Translations under genes and position numbers: made by a program
Origin: Saprospiraceae bacterium
Lineage (GTDB): Bacteria; Bacteroidota; Bacteroidia; Chitinophagales; Saprospiraceae
NCBI GenBank assembly: GCA_020628645.1
Contig: JAHDES010000009.1
Coordinates: 1-64,000, forward strand
Direction: 5' to 3'
Length of the DNA: 64,000 bases
In this document: in pieces, positions 8,747-17,488 of the stretch
Layout: each line of letters begins with the position of its first letter
How positions within the stretch are numbered: the first letter of the stretch is position 1
The notes under the pieces: generated by a model
Told to the model about the DNA's origin: nothing
What the model saw: only the letters and a program-made list of their open reading frames with translations
Database searches by the model: none

Positions 8747-8783
8747 TATCGTGCTGCCGACTTACAGTCGTCCCACGATTATT
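8747..8783. repeat. Nested hairpin, dispersed ~37-bp repeat copy A
   Basis: ATCGTG...CACGAT enclose a second stem, CGACT-TAC-AGTCG. In reverse orientation the sequence aligns with 55400-55436 (shared ATAATCGTGGGACG and CACGATAA). It lies just upstream of the DUF697 gene. Confidence 0.45.
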
Positions 8784-9120
8784 TTTAGTTATCTTCTTTT
8801 GTGTACGCCTGTCGTCAGCTTAAAATAATCAATCCAAATAAGATTAATTATTAATCATGTATGTAGGATTATTTTATTTAAAGGGCTTTTTATTTATAGA
8901 CGATTTATTGTAAAAATTGTTGTAATAGTTTGAGTTGGGTAGGTAGCTTTGATGGTCGGATGACGATGCTGTATAAGTTCCGTCATCCGATCATCTAATA
9001 CTAATTTTCAATAGCTCTATTTTTTTTACTGATTTAATTATAACCTAATATTGTTGATAAAAAATCAGAAAAGCCATTCTTCTCGACCATTCCAAGGGCT
9101 TTTTCGATGAAAATATACTT
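8784..9120. other. Gene-free AT-rich stretch
   Basis: I see no gene here. There is one long inverted pairing, AAAATAATCAATCC near 8823 with GGATTATTTT near 8867, and nothing else that rises above AT-rich background. It separates the divergent-looking hairpin region of the DUF697 gene from the end of the dihydroorotase gene. Confidence 0.4.
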
Positions 9121-10467
9121 TTACAGTAAATTTTCTCGATCAAATAGCAAACGTTCGCCTTTTTTCGATTCATCAAATTGACCATTAGTGTATGCCAAAT
9201 GACCACTTACAAAGGTATGTTCCACTGTCCCTTTAAAGCTATGTCCTTCAAAAGGTGACCAATTTACATGATAATGAATATTTGACTTTTCTACCGTCCA
9301 TTCTTTTTCTAAATCCACCACCGCTATATCAGCCCAATAGCCTTCTCGAAGATAACCGCGTTCTTTCATTTCAAAACAAATCGCAGGGGCATGACACATT
9401 TTTTCTACGATACGTTCTAAACTGATCGCTCCTTTTTGATAATATTCTAGCATCACATTCAACGAATGTTGCACAAGCGGAACTCCTGATGGAGCTTTAA
9501 AATAAGTACCTTGTTTTTCTTCCCATGTATGAGGGGCATGGTCAGTAGCAATGATATCCAAACGATTATCTAAAAGTGCGGGTAATAGCGCGGCTTGATG
9601 CTCGGCACTTTTAATAGCTGGATTACATTTGATTTGTGTCCCTAAAGTGGCGTATTGATCGCTGTTAAAATACAGATGATGAACACACAATTCTGAAGTA
9701 ATGCGTTTTTCCGCTAATGGAATATCATTTCTAAATAAATCTAATTCATCTTTTGTTGAGATATGTAATATATGAAGGCGCGTATTGTATTTTTTTGCCA
9801 ATTCTACTGCCATAGTCGATGAAATCAAACAGCCTTCTGCATTACGAATGACGGGATGTAAATGAATCGGTACATCTTCTCCATAAATTTCCTTGTGGCG
9901 AGCCGCATTCGCACGAATCGTCGCTTCATCTTCACAATGCGTCGCAATTAAAATAGGAACTTCTTTAAATAAACCATTCAAAGCTGTCCGCTTATCCACC
10001 AACATATTTCCTGTGCTTGAACCCATGAAAATTTTGATTCCACACACTTCTTTGGCATTGGTTTTTAAAACTTCTTCCAAATTGTCATTACTCGCTCCCA
10101 TAAAAAAGGAATAATTCGCAAGGGAAGTTTTTCGACCAATTTCGTATTTCTCTGCTAGTTTTTCCTGTGTAATCGCAGGAGGTTTGGTATTCGGCATTTC
10201 CATAAAAGAAGTCACCCCACCTGCAACGGCTGCTTTTGCCTCAGAATAAATATTGGCTTTATGTGGCATACCCGGTTCGCGAAAATGCACTTGATCGTCG
10301 ATAATACCAGGGATTAAATGCTTTCCTTCTACATTGATTTCTTTGGCAGATGGATCTTGAATTTGTGACGCAATTTTTTCAATTCGCCCATTTTTAATTA
10401 AAATATCGGCTGCAAAAATTTGTCCTTCATTAATGAGTTGTCCTCCTTTTAATAAGTATGCTGGCAT
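9121..10467 (-). CDS. pyrC: Dihydroorotase (amidohydrolase, type I-like)
   Basis: 448 residues, cytosolic. It catalyses cyclisation of carbamoyl-aspartate to dihydroorotate in pyrimidine synthesis. The metal-binding HFREPG follows GIIDDQV. The carboxylated-lysine region is KIFMGSSTGNM, and metal-binding histidines lie in THCEDEA and HILHIST. The catalytic ATDHAPHTWEEK segment is intact. Length and motifs fit the DHOase/allantoinase group, and dihydroorotase is favoured by FREPGMPHKA and the ATDHAPH context. It is transcribed away from purK, sharing the upstream region 10468-10649, so a pyrimidine and a purine gene are divergent neighbours. Confidence 0.88.
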   Translation of the reverse strand: MPAYLLKGGQLINEGQIFAADILIKNGRIEKIASQIQDPSAKEINVEGKHLIPGIIDDQVHFREPGMPHKANIYSEAKAAVAGGVTSFMEMPNTKPPAITQEKLAEKYEIGRKTSLANYSFFMGASNDNLEEVLKTNAKEVCGIKIFMGSSTGNMLVDKRTALNGLFKEVPILIATHCEDEATIRANAARHKEIYGEDVPIHLHPVIRNAEGCLISSTMAVELAKKYNTRLHILHISTKDELDLFRNDIPLAEKRITSELCVHHLYFNSDQYATLGTQIKCNPAIKSAEHQAALLPALLDNRLDIIATDHAPHTWEEKQGTYFKAPSGVPLVQHSLNVMLEYYQKGAISLERIVEKMCHAPAICFEMKERGYLREGYWADIAVVDLEKEWTVEKSNIHYHVNWSPFEGHSFKGTVEHTFVSGHLAYTNGQFDESKKGERLLFDRENLL

Positions 10468-10529
10468 TTGATTTAAATTGAATTTATGCTTAAAAAGTCC
10501 CGTTTGTACAATTTTTCACAAACAAGAAT

Positions 10530-10546
10530 CCCGAAATTATCGGGAC
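10530..10546. repeat. Short GC hairpin between pyrC and purK
   Basis: TCCCGA and TCGGGA pair around a short AT loop. It lies in the divergent promoter region; a regulatory role is possible but unproven. Confidence 0.3.
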
Positions 10547-10614
10547 AAGTTATTTGTGCTAGGTTTTTATATGGTTTTGAAAGTACGAAAGTACTCTTTT
10601 TCTGCTTTTTTAAG

Positions 10615-10622
10615 TAGTTTTG
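10615..10622 (+). promoter_or_regulatory. Candidate -7 promoter element of purK
   Basis: TAGTTTTG matches the Bacteroidota -7 consensus TAnnTTTG and sits 28 bp before the purK ATG. No good -33 TTG is found at the usual spacing, so the call rests on the -7 box and position only. Confidence 0.35.
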
Positions 10623-10649
10623 CGGCTTTATAAAAAAGATAAAAATACC

Positions 10650-11822
10650 ATGTCGAAAACTGTTGCTATAGCCAATTCTGATTTTAAAATCGGTATTCTT
10701 GGAGGAGGACAATTAGGGAAAATGATGGCACTTGCTGCCGCCAATTGGGATGTACAAATTTGGGCTTTAGATAAAGAAGCCTCCTACCCTGCCGCGCCTT
10801 ATTGTACCCATTTTATAAAAGGCGATTTCAAAAACTATGATGATGTCTATGCTTTCGGACAACAAGTGGATGTGTTGACGATTGAAATTGAACACGTCAA
10901 TACAGATGCGCTTTTACAATTAGAAAAAGAAGGAAAAATCATCCATCCAAGTCCTTCCAAATTAGTCATTATCAAAGATAAAGGCTTACAAAAACAGTTT
11001 TATAAGCATCATGGCTTACCCACCTCTTCTTTTGAATTGTATGATGATGCCAATGCAATTCGAACTGCGGTAAAGAATGGAACTTTAAGTATTCCTTTTG
11101 TACAAAAATCTCGTTTGGCAGGTTATGATGGAAAAGGCGTTGCCGTAATTCGAAATGAGCAAGATTTAGCAGAGAAATTAATCGAAGCGCCTTCCTTAAT
11201 TGAGCCTTTAGTAGATATTGATAAAGAATTAGCAGTCATTGTTGCCCAAAATCCAAGTGGCGAGATCAAAGCTTTTCCTCCTGTAGAGATGGAATTTCAC
11301 CCCACGGCTAATCTTGTTGAATTTCTTTCTTGCCCAGCAAATATTAGTGCAGAAATTTCTGACGGAGTAAAAAATATTGCCACTAAAGTAATTAAAGCCT
11401 TTGATCTATGTGGTTTATTAGCCGTTGAATTCTTCTTAACCAAATCGGGAGAAATTCTCATCAATGAAGTGGCTCCTCGTCCTCATAATAGTGGGCATCA
11501 TACCATAGATAGTTGTTATACTTCACAATTTGAGCAGCATCTAAAAGCCATTGTGGATTACCCACTTGGTTCAACCAAAATGAAAACGCCTTCTGTGATG
11601 GTAAATTTATTAGGAGAAGCAGGGCATAGAGGAACGGCACATTATCAAGGACTTTCCAATCTTATGGAATTGGAAGGCGTCAATGTTCATTTATATGGAA
11701 AAATAATGACCAAGCCTTATCGTAAAATGGGTCATGTAACCGTGGTTGCTGAAGATGTAGATATGGCAAGAGAGCGAGCAAGAGAAGTGAAAGATCGATT
11801 GAAGATTATATCTAAAAAATAG
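10650..11822 (+). CDS. purK: 5-(carboxyamino)imidazole ribonucleotide synthase
   Basis: 390 residues from the ATG of MSKTVAIANS; ten in-frame residues upstream are rejected because they precede the conserved start. It is an ATP-grasp enzyme that carboxylates AIR to N5-CAIR in purine synthesis. The N-terminal nucleotide-binding loop is IGILGGGQLGKMM. The ATP-grasp core contains KSRLAGYDGKGVAVI and EVAPRPHNSGHHTIDSC, the latter highly diagnostic. The C-terminal domain has NLLGEAGHRG. Length and motifs are normal. It is transcribed alone; purE is not adjacent. Confidence 0.95.
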   Translation: MSKTVAIANSDFKIGILGGGQLGKMMALAAANWDVQIWALDKEASYPAAPYCTHFIKGDFKNYDDVYAFGQQVDVLTIEIEHVNTDALLQLEKEGKIIHPSPSKLVIIKDKGLQKQFYKHHGLPTSSFELYDDANAIRTAVKNGTLSIPFVQKSRLAGYDGKGVAVIRNEQDLAEKLIEAPSLIEPLVDIDKELAVIVAQNPSGEIKAFPPVEMEFHPTANLVEFLSCPANISAEISDGVKNIATKVIKAFDLCGLLAVEFFLTKSGEILINEVAPRPHNSGHHTIDSCYTSQFEQHLKAIVDYPLGSTKMKTPSVMVNLLGEAGHRGTAHYQGLSNLMELEGVNVHLYGKIMTKPYRKMGHVTVVAEDVDMARERAREVKDRLKIISKK

Positions 11823-11895
11823 AATTATTACCTATTATAAATTGAAAAGCTCCATTGATAGCAATAGAACTTTTCAATAAATTATTTCAGAGCAA

Positions 11896-12357
11896 TTACA
11901 GTACTTTGATGGTAATCATTTCCCATGCTTTTGCCCATGTGGCATCAGTATGTAGAGGTGTCGTATTAGGACCACCTACGCCACCACCATTTACAGCACT
12001 TAAGTAATTTACACCATTGGGACATTTAATGGCTACTTTACCATTTGTTTGAAATTCAAGTGTAAACTTTTCCCACGCTTTTACCCATTTAGCATCAGTA
12101 TGCAATGGAGAGGCAGCTGAGTTGGAGCCTCCGATTCCTCCTTCATTCACAAAAGTTACAAAATTACCCTTTGCTGTTTGAAGTGCATACTTTTGATTCG
12201 CTATATCAACACAAACAAGCGTAAATAATTCATTTTTTCCGATAGAAGTGGCATCTGATGAAATAGCAACGCCACTGTTTCCAGCTGGCAATCCACCTTC
12301 GCTTACACAGGTTAAGGTGTTTACACCATTGGGGCAATAAAATGCTACTTGACTCAT
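11896..12357 (-). CDS. Fascin-like beta-trefoil protein
   Basis: 153 residues built from three internal repeats of about 50. Each has a core such as ALQTAKGNFVTFVNEGG or AIKCPNGVNYLSAVNGGG, followed by PLHTDAKWVKAWEKFTL. This is the fascin/actin-crosslinking beta-trefoil pattern (G-x-Y/F-L-x-A, then W/E-x-F/I-x-L). There is no signal peptide, so it is cytosolic or exported by a non-Sec route. Stand-alone trefoils of this type often bind sugars; the ligand is unknown. A TATCTTTG box lies about 67-74 bp upstream. The nearly identical second and third repeats suggest recent duplication within the gene. Confidence 0.7.
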   Translation of the reverse strand: MSQVAFYCPNGVNTLTCVSEGGLPAGNSGVAISSDATSIGKNELFTLVCVDIANQKYALQTAKGNFVTFVNEGGIGGSNSAASPLHTDAKWVKAWEKFTLEFQTNGKVAIKCPNGVNYLSAVNGGGVGGPNTTPLHTDATWAKAWEMITIKVL

Positions 12358-12423
12358 AATAAAAAGTTTTTAGGGGTTAAATATTCAATGAACCACATCA
12401 CATAGTTCATTTTGGTTTCCATG

Positions 12424-12431
12424 CAAAGATA
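12424..12431 (-). promoter_or_regulatory. Candidate -7 element of the beta-trefoil gene
   Basis: On the minus strand TATCTTTG fits TAnnTTTG. The leader between it and the ATG contains a 7-bp stem (AATGAAC/GTTCATT around 12388-12412). No good -33 element is seen. Confidence 0.3.
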
Positions 12432-12514
12432 GGCACAGATAACACTAGTAATAACAGTAAATTCCCCCATTTATAAAATCAAGTACTTCCACTTGTTTAC
12501 TTAAAAAAGTTATT

Positions 12515-12880
12515 TTATAAATCAAAGTTATTGTTACTCCCATAAAACTTAATATACACTCTATTTTCAATCGCTGAGTTGGTAATCTTGAGTATCCATT
12601 CTTGAGGTGTATCATAATAGCAAAGGATAGCATGCTGGTCAAAATAATCTTCATAGGCTTTTTCAGGGTAATCTTTCAGATATTTCTTAGTTCGTTCATC
12701 CGCACTATATATTGCAATACAAGGTTCCAAAAAGGTATGAACAAAATTGGAAACACTATCATTGTTTTCATTAAACCAATCAAAAAGAATATCTTTTAAA
12801 TTAGCTTGGTTATCGCCTTCATCATTTGTTGTAGTATTAGTTCTTTGAAGTCTTTGCAAAAGTTGTTTTAGCAGTCCCAT
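12515..12880 (-). CDS. Unknown 121-residue acidic protein
   Basis: No family recognised. The protein begins with a helical MGLLKQLLQRLQ, then a T/N/D-rich linker and a mixed alpha/beta body with several W/F/Y residues (ILFDWFNENNDS, ILCYYDTPQEWIL). There is no signal peptide or membrane segment. Its ATG follows the stop of the 144-residue gene after only 3 bp, so the two are co-transcribed. Small, soluble, acidic and paired with another orphan, it could be an immunity-type or chaperone protein, but nothing in the sequence proves this. Confidence 0.55.
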   Translation of the reverse strand: MGLLKQLLQRLQRTNTTTNDEGDNQANLKDILFDWFNENNDSVSNFVHTFLEPCIAIYSADERTKKYLKDYPEKAYEDYFDQHAILCYYDTPQEWILKITNSAIENRVYIKFYGSNNNFDL

Positions 12881-12883
12881 TGT

Positions 12884-13318
12884 TTATATTGATTTGAAGG
12901 TTATCGAAGATAGTTTTTGCATTTTAAAAAAAGTGATATTAGAATCCTTTTTCAGGTAGATTCGTTCTTGAAAGTTTACGATTAGTTGTTTGTCTATTAT
13001 CGTAAGGATGTGCTTATTCTGAATAGCCGCGAGTAATAGATAACTTAATCGTTCTTCATCATAATCAACTTTAAATTGCTGACGATTATTCATAAAATAA
13101 TCAACTATAGTATTTAATTGACGAAAAGGTATGTCTTCTATTCTATTATAGCCTGTTTCTTGTAATAATTGATATAAATAGAGTTCTGCTTCTCGATCGA
13201 TAAATATATGTTTCGAGAAAAGTTCAAACACTAAATCCAATATAGAATTATATTCGAATTGATGAGTATTTAGAAGGTATTCTTTTTCAAATGTTTTTGT
13301 CTTTATGTAGAGATACAT
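12884..13318 (-). CDS. Unknown 144-residue protein, first gene of a pair
   Basis: No family recognised. It is a soluble, mostly helical protein rich in I/L/Y/F and charged residues, with no export signal. It is the upstream member of the pair with 12515-12880, at 3-bp spacing, which implies translational coupling and a shared task. Base composition is lower in GC than the purK region, consistent with accessory DNA. Confidence 0.55.
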   Translation of the reverse strand: MYLYIKTKTFEKEYLLNTHQFEYNSILDLVFELFSKHIFIDREAELYLYQLLQETGYNRIEDIPFRQLNTIVDYFMNNRQQFKVDYDEERLSYLLLAAIQNKHILTIIDKQLIVNFQERIYLKKDSNITFFKMQKLSSITFKSI

Positions 13319-13493
13319 TTTTTCGTCTGTTTAAAAGTTCTCAACAGTTATAATTAGTTAAATTTATCCACTATAAATTATTTAATAATAACAGGCGGGA
13401 AATTCTGTACCCATGTAACCGTTGCGCTTTCGCTTTCGCTTGTGAAGGTAAGCTTACATAATATTTTCATGTAAATGCATTACTTCCTTTTTA

Positions 13494-13853
13494 TCAACTT
13501 ATAAAAATAAGCAAATCATTTAAACTACCAATATTAATAAGCAAAAAAATTATTCCAATTGTAATATTTCCGATATAGCCAATGCTTTGTTCTTTGCTTT
13601 TGGGTTCATTATTTCGCTTTGATTGTATCGCTTTTTGAAGACCCAAAGCCGCTAAAATTAAGAGTAATAAACTAATTAAAGCTGCCAAAATACGCATTGG
13701 CGCCCAATAGGCTGGTGAAAATCCTGTTAAGCCAATAAACAAAGATGAAATTGCCCAAGCTACTAAAACAGTGAGCAAAAAATAATAGGATTGTTTTGCA
13801 TATTTTTGTTGTTGCCTTGAGGGTAAGATATCATCTAATAATTCTTCTTCCAT
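13494..13853 (-). CDS. Small membrane protein, three helices
   Basis: 119 residues. An acidic N-terminus (MEEELLDDIL) is followed by about three hydrophobic helices (near 25-45, 52-74 and 95-115), with a basic loop QSKRNNEPKSKEQ between the second and third. No family recognised. The gene starts 22 bp after the end of the large dehydrogenase gene on the same strand, so read-through from that gene is plausible. Confidence 0.55.
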   Translation of the reverse strand: MEEELLDDILPSRQQQKYAKQSYYFLLTVLVAWAISSLFIGLTGFSPAYWAPMRILAALISLLLLILAALGLQKAIQSKRNNEPKSKEQSIGYIGNITIGIIFLLINIGSLNDLLIFIS

Positions 13854-13874
13854 AGCCCTATTTTGAGATCGTGT

Positions 13875-16592
13875 TTACTTAAGTATACTCAATTTTCCTT
13901 TATAAGATGCTTCTCCAGATTTAATTTGATAAAAATATACGCCATTGGTCATTGCACTAGTCGAAAGCGTTTGTAAAAATCGCACATTAGGACTGCTATC
14001 CCATTGATACGAAAAAATTAATCGCCCAATATTGTCAAATAAATCAAGCTGTATCATATTGGCTGGATCTTTTACTCCTATCGTGAAATTCGTACCCGCA
14101 GGGTTTGGATATACAAAATAGGGATCATTTTTTTCCAGTAAAATCTCAAATTCATTGGAATAAGTAAAAATGCCAGCACTGTTAATTGCTTTAATACGAT
14201 AGGTATTAGTACCCCAATGTCCTTCTCCATCTTCAAATTGATAAGATGAATTATTAGTTGCATTTACAGTTCCTATTACTTCAAAATCATTGATGGATCG
14301 CTGCTTTTGAATTTCATATTGTAGAATATCATTTTCATTTTCGACAGACCATTGCAAGGAAATGAGTTGATTATCTGTCGTTCCATTTAAATCAATAAAA
14401 GAGACAATAGGATCTCCACAATACGGATGAACTTCTCGGCTATCCATCCCTACTAATCCATTCGCATCTGTTACAATTAATTCTACTCGATACCAATAAA
14501 CCTCATCATTGCAACCAAAAGGTTCAACCAAAACCTCACTTTCAGGCGTGTAAATGGTTTCTTCCGCATGATAATGAGTATTATGGTGCAAATATGCCGT
14601 CCAAGCATAAGATAATTCTTCTTGTGTATGCTCATCATCCGTAACTTCCGCTTCAAGTGATAGATTTGTAATTCCATTAATAGGATAATAAGCTTCCTCT
14701 CCGATAGAAGTGATATTGACTTTTGGTGGCGTATTGTTAACAGAAATCAATATCTCTTTGGAGCGACTTAATCCACTTGTATCTGAGACCGTCACTGTTG
14801 CAGTATAAGAAAATGGATCGTCGGTGGCATGATTGTAGGTATGTATTGGATTAACCGCTGTAGAAGTCTCCCCATCCCCAAATTCCCATAAATAACTTAA
14901 AGGAGAAGCATAAGGGGAATAGGATTGTTCTGCATTAAATTGTACCGTCAGTGGATTTAAGCCATATTGAACGTCTGAACTTGCCACCACCACAGGCGGA
15001 GGCGTACCAGAATAAAAAAAGCGATGTACTTTTTGATCGGTGATATTGGTATAATAAAATGCTCCATCTATAGGATTTTGTGTCAAATGGGTGATTCCTT
15101 TACAATCAACATGCAAATTTTTGACTTCGATAACTTGATTCGCTTCATTTAAACGAATAGCACGTATCCAACCTGCATAATCCACCTGAAATAACATACC
15201 ATGAAATTCTTCAGGCAAATCATCTCCTTCATAAAAAAAAGCAGGAATACTACTAAATCCATCGAAATTCTCTCCTATCACTTGCGAAGCCGAACTATCC
15301 AATCGAATGGCTGAAGCATGTCCTCCAGTGTCAAAAGATGGCGTGAAAGCACGCGTTGGAGGATTCCATAAGACATTACTCCATATCAATATAGGACGTT
15401 CGTGCGAAAAGGTGGGAATTTCTGCTGGTACTTGCTGATGTGTTGCACAGGGATTAGCAAAATGATATTCTTGAGCTTCATTTTCTTGTTGAAATAATTC
15501 TCCAAAATAGAAAAGATCTCTTTCACATTCTCCATTTTCTGCTAAAGGATTGATGGCATCTGGATTTTCCACCTTTTCCCAATAAAAGGGCCATTTTGCA
15601 TCAAAACCTTCAAATAAAGGCCAACCTGCATTTGATCCCCCTTTTTGGGCAAGCGTTACTTCTTCCCAAAGTCCTGAACCTACATCTCCCACGAATAAAT
15701 GCCCCGGTAATCCTTCACTTATGCTGTGTCCTCCTGTGTTAGGACGTACTATAAATCGATAAGGATTTCTATATCCCAATGCCCAAACTCTAGAACGAGC
15801 TGAGCGTGGGTTTTCGGCATCAAAATAAGGATTACTACTTATACCATCTCCTGTTTCTGGGTCAATGCGAATAATTTTTCCAGATAAACAATCCACTAAT
15901 TGAGATCGAAAAGAGCCTATATTTTCTTTTTCTTTTAAAATACCATCCTCTAAAGCTTGTTGGAAATAAGTCTCTGGTGCGCTACCAATATCGTGCGTTT
16001 GATAACTCCCAGCTTCACCACAAGAAGCCATTAAAGAGCCATCTTCTCCAAAAACCAAGCTGCCTACTCCATGAGAATTCATGAGTATAGGAAAACCTGT
16101 TTCTTTTGTTTCACCTAATAAAATGGTTCTACTATCTGGAATTAGTTGAGGAAGTTCGTTTACAAATTCAACTTGATAACGCGTAATTCTACCAATTGTG
16201 GCTTGATTAGGGATACTAACTTCAGCATTATAATCAGGCGTATCAAAAGTCATTAAATGATGACGATCGACTACATAAAGTAAGTAAAAATAACCATTCG
16301 CTAAATAATCAGGATGTAGTGTAAAGCCCACTAAACCATGATCGCCCCAATTTCCTACTTCTTCCGAGAGATCAATTAATGGTATTTTTTCTCCATTCTG
16401 ATCAATTAAATAGACTGTGCCACGTTGTTCCCACACATAGCCAATTCCATTGTCATCAAAAGTGATCCCTACAGGACGTGTAAAATCAGCATCGACGATT
16501 TCATCTGTGAAATTCTCAGCTATTTGTGCAAAACAATTAGACGTCAAAAAAAGACAAAAAAGGAATTGAATAGTAATAGATATTGTTCGCAT
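13875..16592 (-). CDS. Secreted PQQ-type sugar dehydrogenase with PKD and T9SS domains
   Basis: About 905 residues from the second ATG (MRTISITIQF), which gives a compact signal peptide ending CFAQ; an ATG three codons earlier is possible. Residues ~30-500 form a glucose/sorbosone dehydrogenase beta-propeller: RPVGITFDDNG, WGDHGLVGFTLHPDY, SGKIIRIDPETGDG, RVWALGYRNPYRF and the GDVGSGLWEEV loop. A PKD domain follows (about 530-620, YLWEFGDGETS...HTYNHA), then fibronectin-like segments. A T9SS type A tail (YPNPAGTNFTIGV...NGVYFYQIKSGE) ends the protein. It is exported through T9SS and probably oxidises sugars or aldehydes outside the cell; PQQ use is family knowledge, not visible here. The substrate is unknown. 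Confidence 0.85.
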   Translation of the reverse strand: MRTISITIQFLFCLFLTSNCFAQIAENFTDEIVDADFTRPVGITFDDNGIGYVWEQRGTVYLIDQNGEKIPLIDLSEEVGNWGDHGLVGFTLHPDYLANGYFYLLYVVDRHHLMTFDTPDYNAEVSIPNQATIGRITRYQVEFVNELPQLIPDSRTILLGETKETGFPILMNSHGVGSLVFGEDGSLMASCGEAGSYQTHDIGSAPETYFQQALEDGILKEKENIGSFRSQLVDCLSGKIIRIDPETGDGISSNPYFDAENPRSARSRVWALGYRNPYRFIVRPNTGGHSISEGLPGHLFVGDVGSGLWEEVTLAQKGGSNAGWPLFEGFDAKWPFYWEKVENPDAINPLAENGECERDLFYFGELFQQENEAQEYHFANPCATHQQVPAEIPTFSHERPILIWSNVLWNPPTRAFTPSFDTGGHASAIRLDSSASQVIGENFDGFSSIPAFFYEGDDLPEEFHGMLFQVDYAGWIRAIRLNEANQVIEVKNLHVDCKGITHLTQNPIDGAFYYTNITDQKVHRFFYSGTPPPVVVASSDVQYGLNPLTVQFNAEQSYSPYASPLSYLWEFGDGETSTAVNPIHTYNHATDDPFSYTATVTVSDTSGLSRSKEILISVNNTPPKVNITSIGEEAYYPINGITNLSLEAEVTDDEHTQEELSYAWTAYLHHNTHYHAEETIYTPESEVLVEPFGCNDEVYWYRVELIVTDANGLVGMDSREVHPYCGDPIVSFIDLNGTTDNQLISLQWSVENENDILQYEIQKQRSINDFEVIGTVNATNNSSYQFEDGEGHWGTNTYRIKAINSAGIFTYSNEFEILLEKNDPYFVYPNPAGTNFTIGVKDPANMIQLDLFDNIGRLIFSYQWDSSPNVRFLQTLSTSAMTNGVYFYQIKSGEASYKGKLSILK

Positions 16593-16702
16593 AATAATCA
16601 ATCTATCAAGGAAAGATGAATCTGACTATAAAGATAAGGTAATCTATGATAAAGTAGAGATGAAAGGTCACTTTCAGACTGTCGTGTAGCCAATATATCC
16701 TC

Positions 16703-16739
16703 AAAAAAGAGAAGGATGTTCTGATGAACACCCTTTCTC
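16703..16739 (-). terminator. Terminator-like hairpin on the minus strand
   Basis: The stem GAGAAGGATGTTC pairs with GAACACCCTTTCTC (one bulge, one G-U). On the minus strand it is followed by TTTTTT. No minus-strand gene lies upstream, so it would end a transcript starting within 16740-17109: either an attenuated leader of the dehydrogenase gene or a small RNA. Confidence 0.5.
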
Positions 16740-16898
16740 AAACTATAAACAAACAAAAAACATTCAAATTTCAACTATATGAACACTACTTTAAAAAAAG
16801 TGTTCACAAAAAATAAAATGAATTTTCAGAATTTTTGAAAAAATAAATATTTATACGAAATTGAATAAGTGATTTCGTAAATCACACCAAAAGCGTAT

Positions 16899-16920
16899 TC
16901 CCGACCTTGCAGGTACGGGA
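16899..16920. repeat. GC-rich hairpin in the gene-free region
   Basis: TCCCG-ACCT pairs with AGGTA-CGGGA, with a small internal mismatch. It resembles a REP-type structured repeat; no other copy was seen in the window. Confidence 0.35.
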
Positions 16921-17109
16921 TTTAGGAAAATGCCGAGTTGAAAAAATCATATTCTACATACGAAAGGATTTCATCAACACGGTATTAGGCTACGATTAAT
17001 CTATTCATTTTCTAAATGATACGATCATTTCTGTACACTAATTGGGAACTTTCAACCTATCATTTACTGTTAAATAGGACGTTTTAAAAAATTTATAATC
17101 TACTAAATC

Positions 17110-17445
17110 ATGGTACTTTTTCGTCCAGTTAATCAAGCAGAATTAGACTTGATTATCGCTACAAATTGGAGAGCATTTCCACATCGCTTAGTGGGGCAAC
17201 CTATTTTTTATCCTGTCCTAAACGAGGCCTACGCTACTCAAATCACCAGAGAATGGAATGTTCCTTCTTATGGTATGGGGCATGTGTTGAAATTTGAAGT
17301 AAAAGATGCTTTTCTTTCCAAATATGAAATTCAGAAGGTAGGTTTAGATCATCATGTAGAGTACTGGATTCCTGCAGAAGATTTAGATGAAATGAATCAG
17401 CAAATTGTAGGAAAAATTGAATTAATAGCTACGTATTATAATTAA
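17110..17445 (+). CDS. Conserved small protein, 'ADP-ribosylation/crystallin J1'-labelled family
   Basis: 111 residues with the features FRPVNQAELDLI, WRAFPHRLVGQPIFYPVLN and EYWIPAEDLDEMN that recur in a widespread short bacterial family. Databases often label that family 'ADP-ribosylation/crystallin J1', a transferred name without direct evidence. There is no signal peptide, so it is cytosolic. Its function is unknown. It stands alone, with a terminator right after it. Confidence 0.7.
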   Translation: MVLFRPVNQAELDLIIATNWRAFPHRLVGQPIFYPVLNEAYATQITREWNVPSYGMGHVLKFEVKDAFLSKYEIQKVGLDHHVEYWIPAEDLDEMNQQIVGKIELIATYYN

Positions 17446-17452
17446 AAAATCT

Positions 17453-17488
17453 AGAGAGGTTGATATTTTATTGACCTCTCTTTGTCAT
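17453..17488 (+). terminator. Rho-independent terminator after the 111-residue gene
   Basis: The stem AGAGAGGT pairs with ACCTCTCT (17453-17481) and is followed by TTTGT. The loop is about 13 bases. It sits right after the stop at 17445. Confidence 0.6.

Larger units (their letters stand above)
16593..17109. other. Gene-free region with several hairpins
   Basis: I find no protein gene. It holds a strong hairpin at 16709-16739, a looser GAACACT/AGTGTTC pairing near 16780-16805, a 7-bp GTGATTT/AAATCAC stem at 16869-16885, and a GC-rich TCCCG...CGGGA hairpin at 16899-16920. The density of short stems is higher than in other gaps of this window. Confidence 0.5.

Noticed and set aside
12445-12654. 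Open frame overlapping the end of the 121-residue gene
   Set aside because: It overlaps the coding frame in another phase and has no supporting features.
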